A DNA stretch of 64,000 nucleotides from an uncultured Eubacteriales bacterium. Its GTDB lineage: Bacteria > Bacillota > Clostridia > Christensenellales > Borkfalkiaceae. The stretch spans positions 50,801-114,800 of the forward strand of contig CACXGN010000005.1 in assembly GCA_902767225.1 (NCBI GenBank), given 5' to 3'. Shown here one piece after another: positions 63,961 to 64,000 of the stretch (position 1 is the stretch's first letter; each line of letters opens with the position of its first letter). A program made the translations under genes and the position numbers. The notes under the pieces were generated by a model. The model had not been told where the DNA came from. It saw only the letters and a program-made list of their open reading frames with translations, and searched no databases.

Positions 63961-64000
63961 ACCTTGCTTTATTCAGGGCTCCCTAAAAAGATTTGCAAAG

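Noticed and set aside
63892..64000. Open frame from an ATG running off the right edge
   Set aside because: It reads through a strong hairpin that is best seen as a minus-strand terminator; no promoter or ribosome-binding site.
63935..64000. Possible end of a structured RNA (for example 6S-like)
   Set aside because: Only about 40 bases before the terminator are visible and they match no RNA family I can identify.

Overview
The window looks like a chromosomal segment of a low-to-moderate GC, spore-forming, anaerobic Clostridia-type Firmicute. The evidence is the spore genes (spmAB, yabPQ, a ytxC-like gene), two T-box leaders, the YloU/YloV (Asp23/FakA) pair, a DivIC-type protein, an A-type flavodiiron protein, ferredoxin-dependent 2-oxoacid oxidoreductase genes and AAGGAG ribosome-binding sites. 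Most genes read on the minus strand. I see no transposase, integrase, CRISPR array, tRNA or rRNA.

Layout. 1-4.2 kb: a carbohydrate-binding (DUF4353-like) lipoprotein, cut by the window edge, divergent from a two-component system, then a 32-codon ORF with its own promoter and terminator. 4.2-6.8 kb: a SIS-domain aminosugar isomerase divergent from nagA. 6.8-14.8 kb: a six-gene GDP-mannose and glycan operon with two glycosyltransferases, two mannose-1-phosphate guanylyltransferase domains, a phosphohexomutase and a polyprenyl-phosphate sugar transferase. 14.9-17.5 kb: a polar amino acid ABC transporter. 17.7-22.2 kb: flavodiiron protein, DegV protein, a membrane XRE regulator with ferredoxin-thioredoxin reductase-like protein and thioredoxin, a second XRE gene and a SLOG protein. 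22.3-33.4 kb: housekeeping genes (recG, yloV/asp23, rpmB, rdgB, rsmA, tatD-type, metG), spmAB, and a zinc-ribbon/XRE pair with two clear operators. 33.4-44.8 kb: thrS with a threonine T-box, a ytxC-like gene, a Ca-type P-ATPase, a HAD phosphatase, gyrA, gyrB and a hidden 49-codon zinc-ribbon gene. 44.8-50.3 kb: site-2 protease, Ppx/GppA, DivIC, YabQ, YabP, an EIIC-type membrane protein, a phosphoesterase and an unknown protein. 50.4-61.3 kb: one tightly packed operon of ten genes behind a leucine T-box. 61.3-64 kb: amidohydrolase, acyltransferase and a second membrane XRE regulator.

The most interesting system is the 50.4-61.3 kb operon. In order it encodes a LeuA-like protein whose catalytic and metal-binding residues are all replaced, a fusion of a xylose-isomerase-like TIM barrel to an acyl-CoA synthetase, IlvE, a MinD-like ATPase, a four-subunit 2-oxoacid:ferredoxin oxidoreductase, an XRE-cupin regulator and a second acyl-CoA synthetase. 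A leucine-specific T-box in front implies that it runs when leucine is short. The gene set fits making branched-chain amino acids from scavenged branched-chain fatty acids (activation, reductive carboxylation, transamination), with the dead LeuA possibly kept as a leucine sensor. This is inference from gene content.

A second theme is leaderless translation. At seven genes a recognisable promoter lies so that its -10 box ends only 6-7 nt before the start codon, with no ribosome-binding site. These are the response regulator, the 32-codon ORF, both membrane XRE regulators, spmA, a phosphoesterase and the amidohydrolase.
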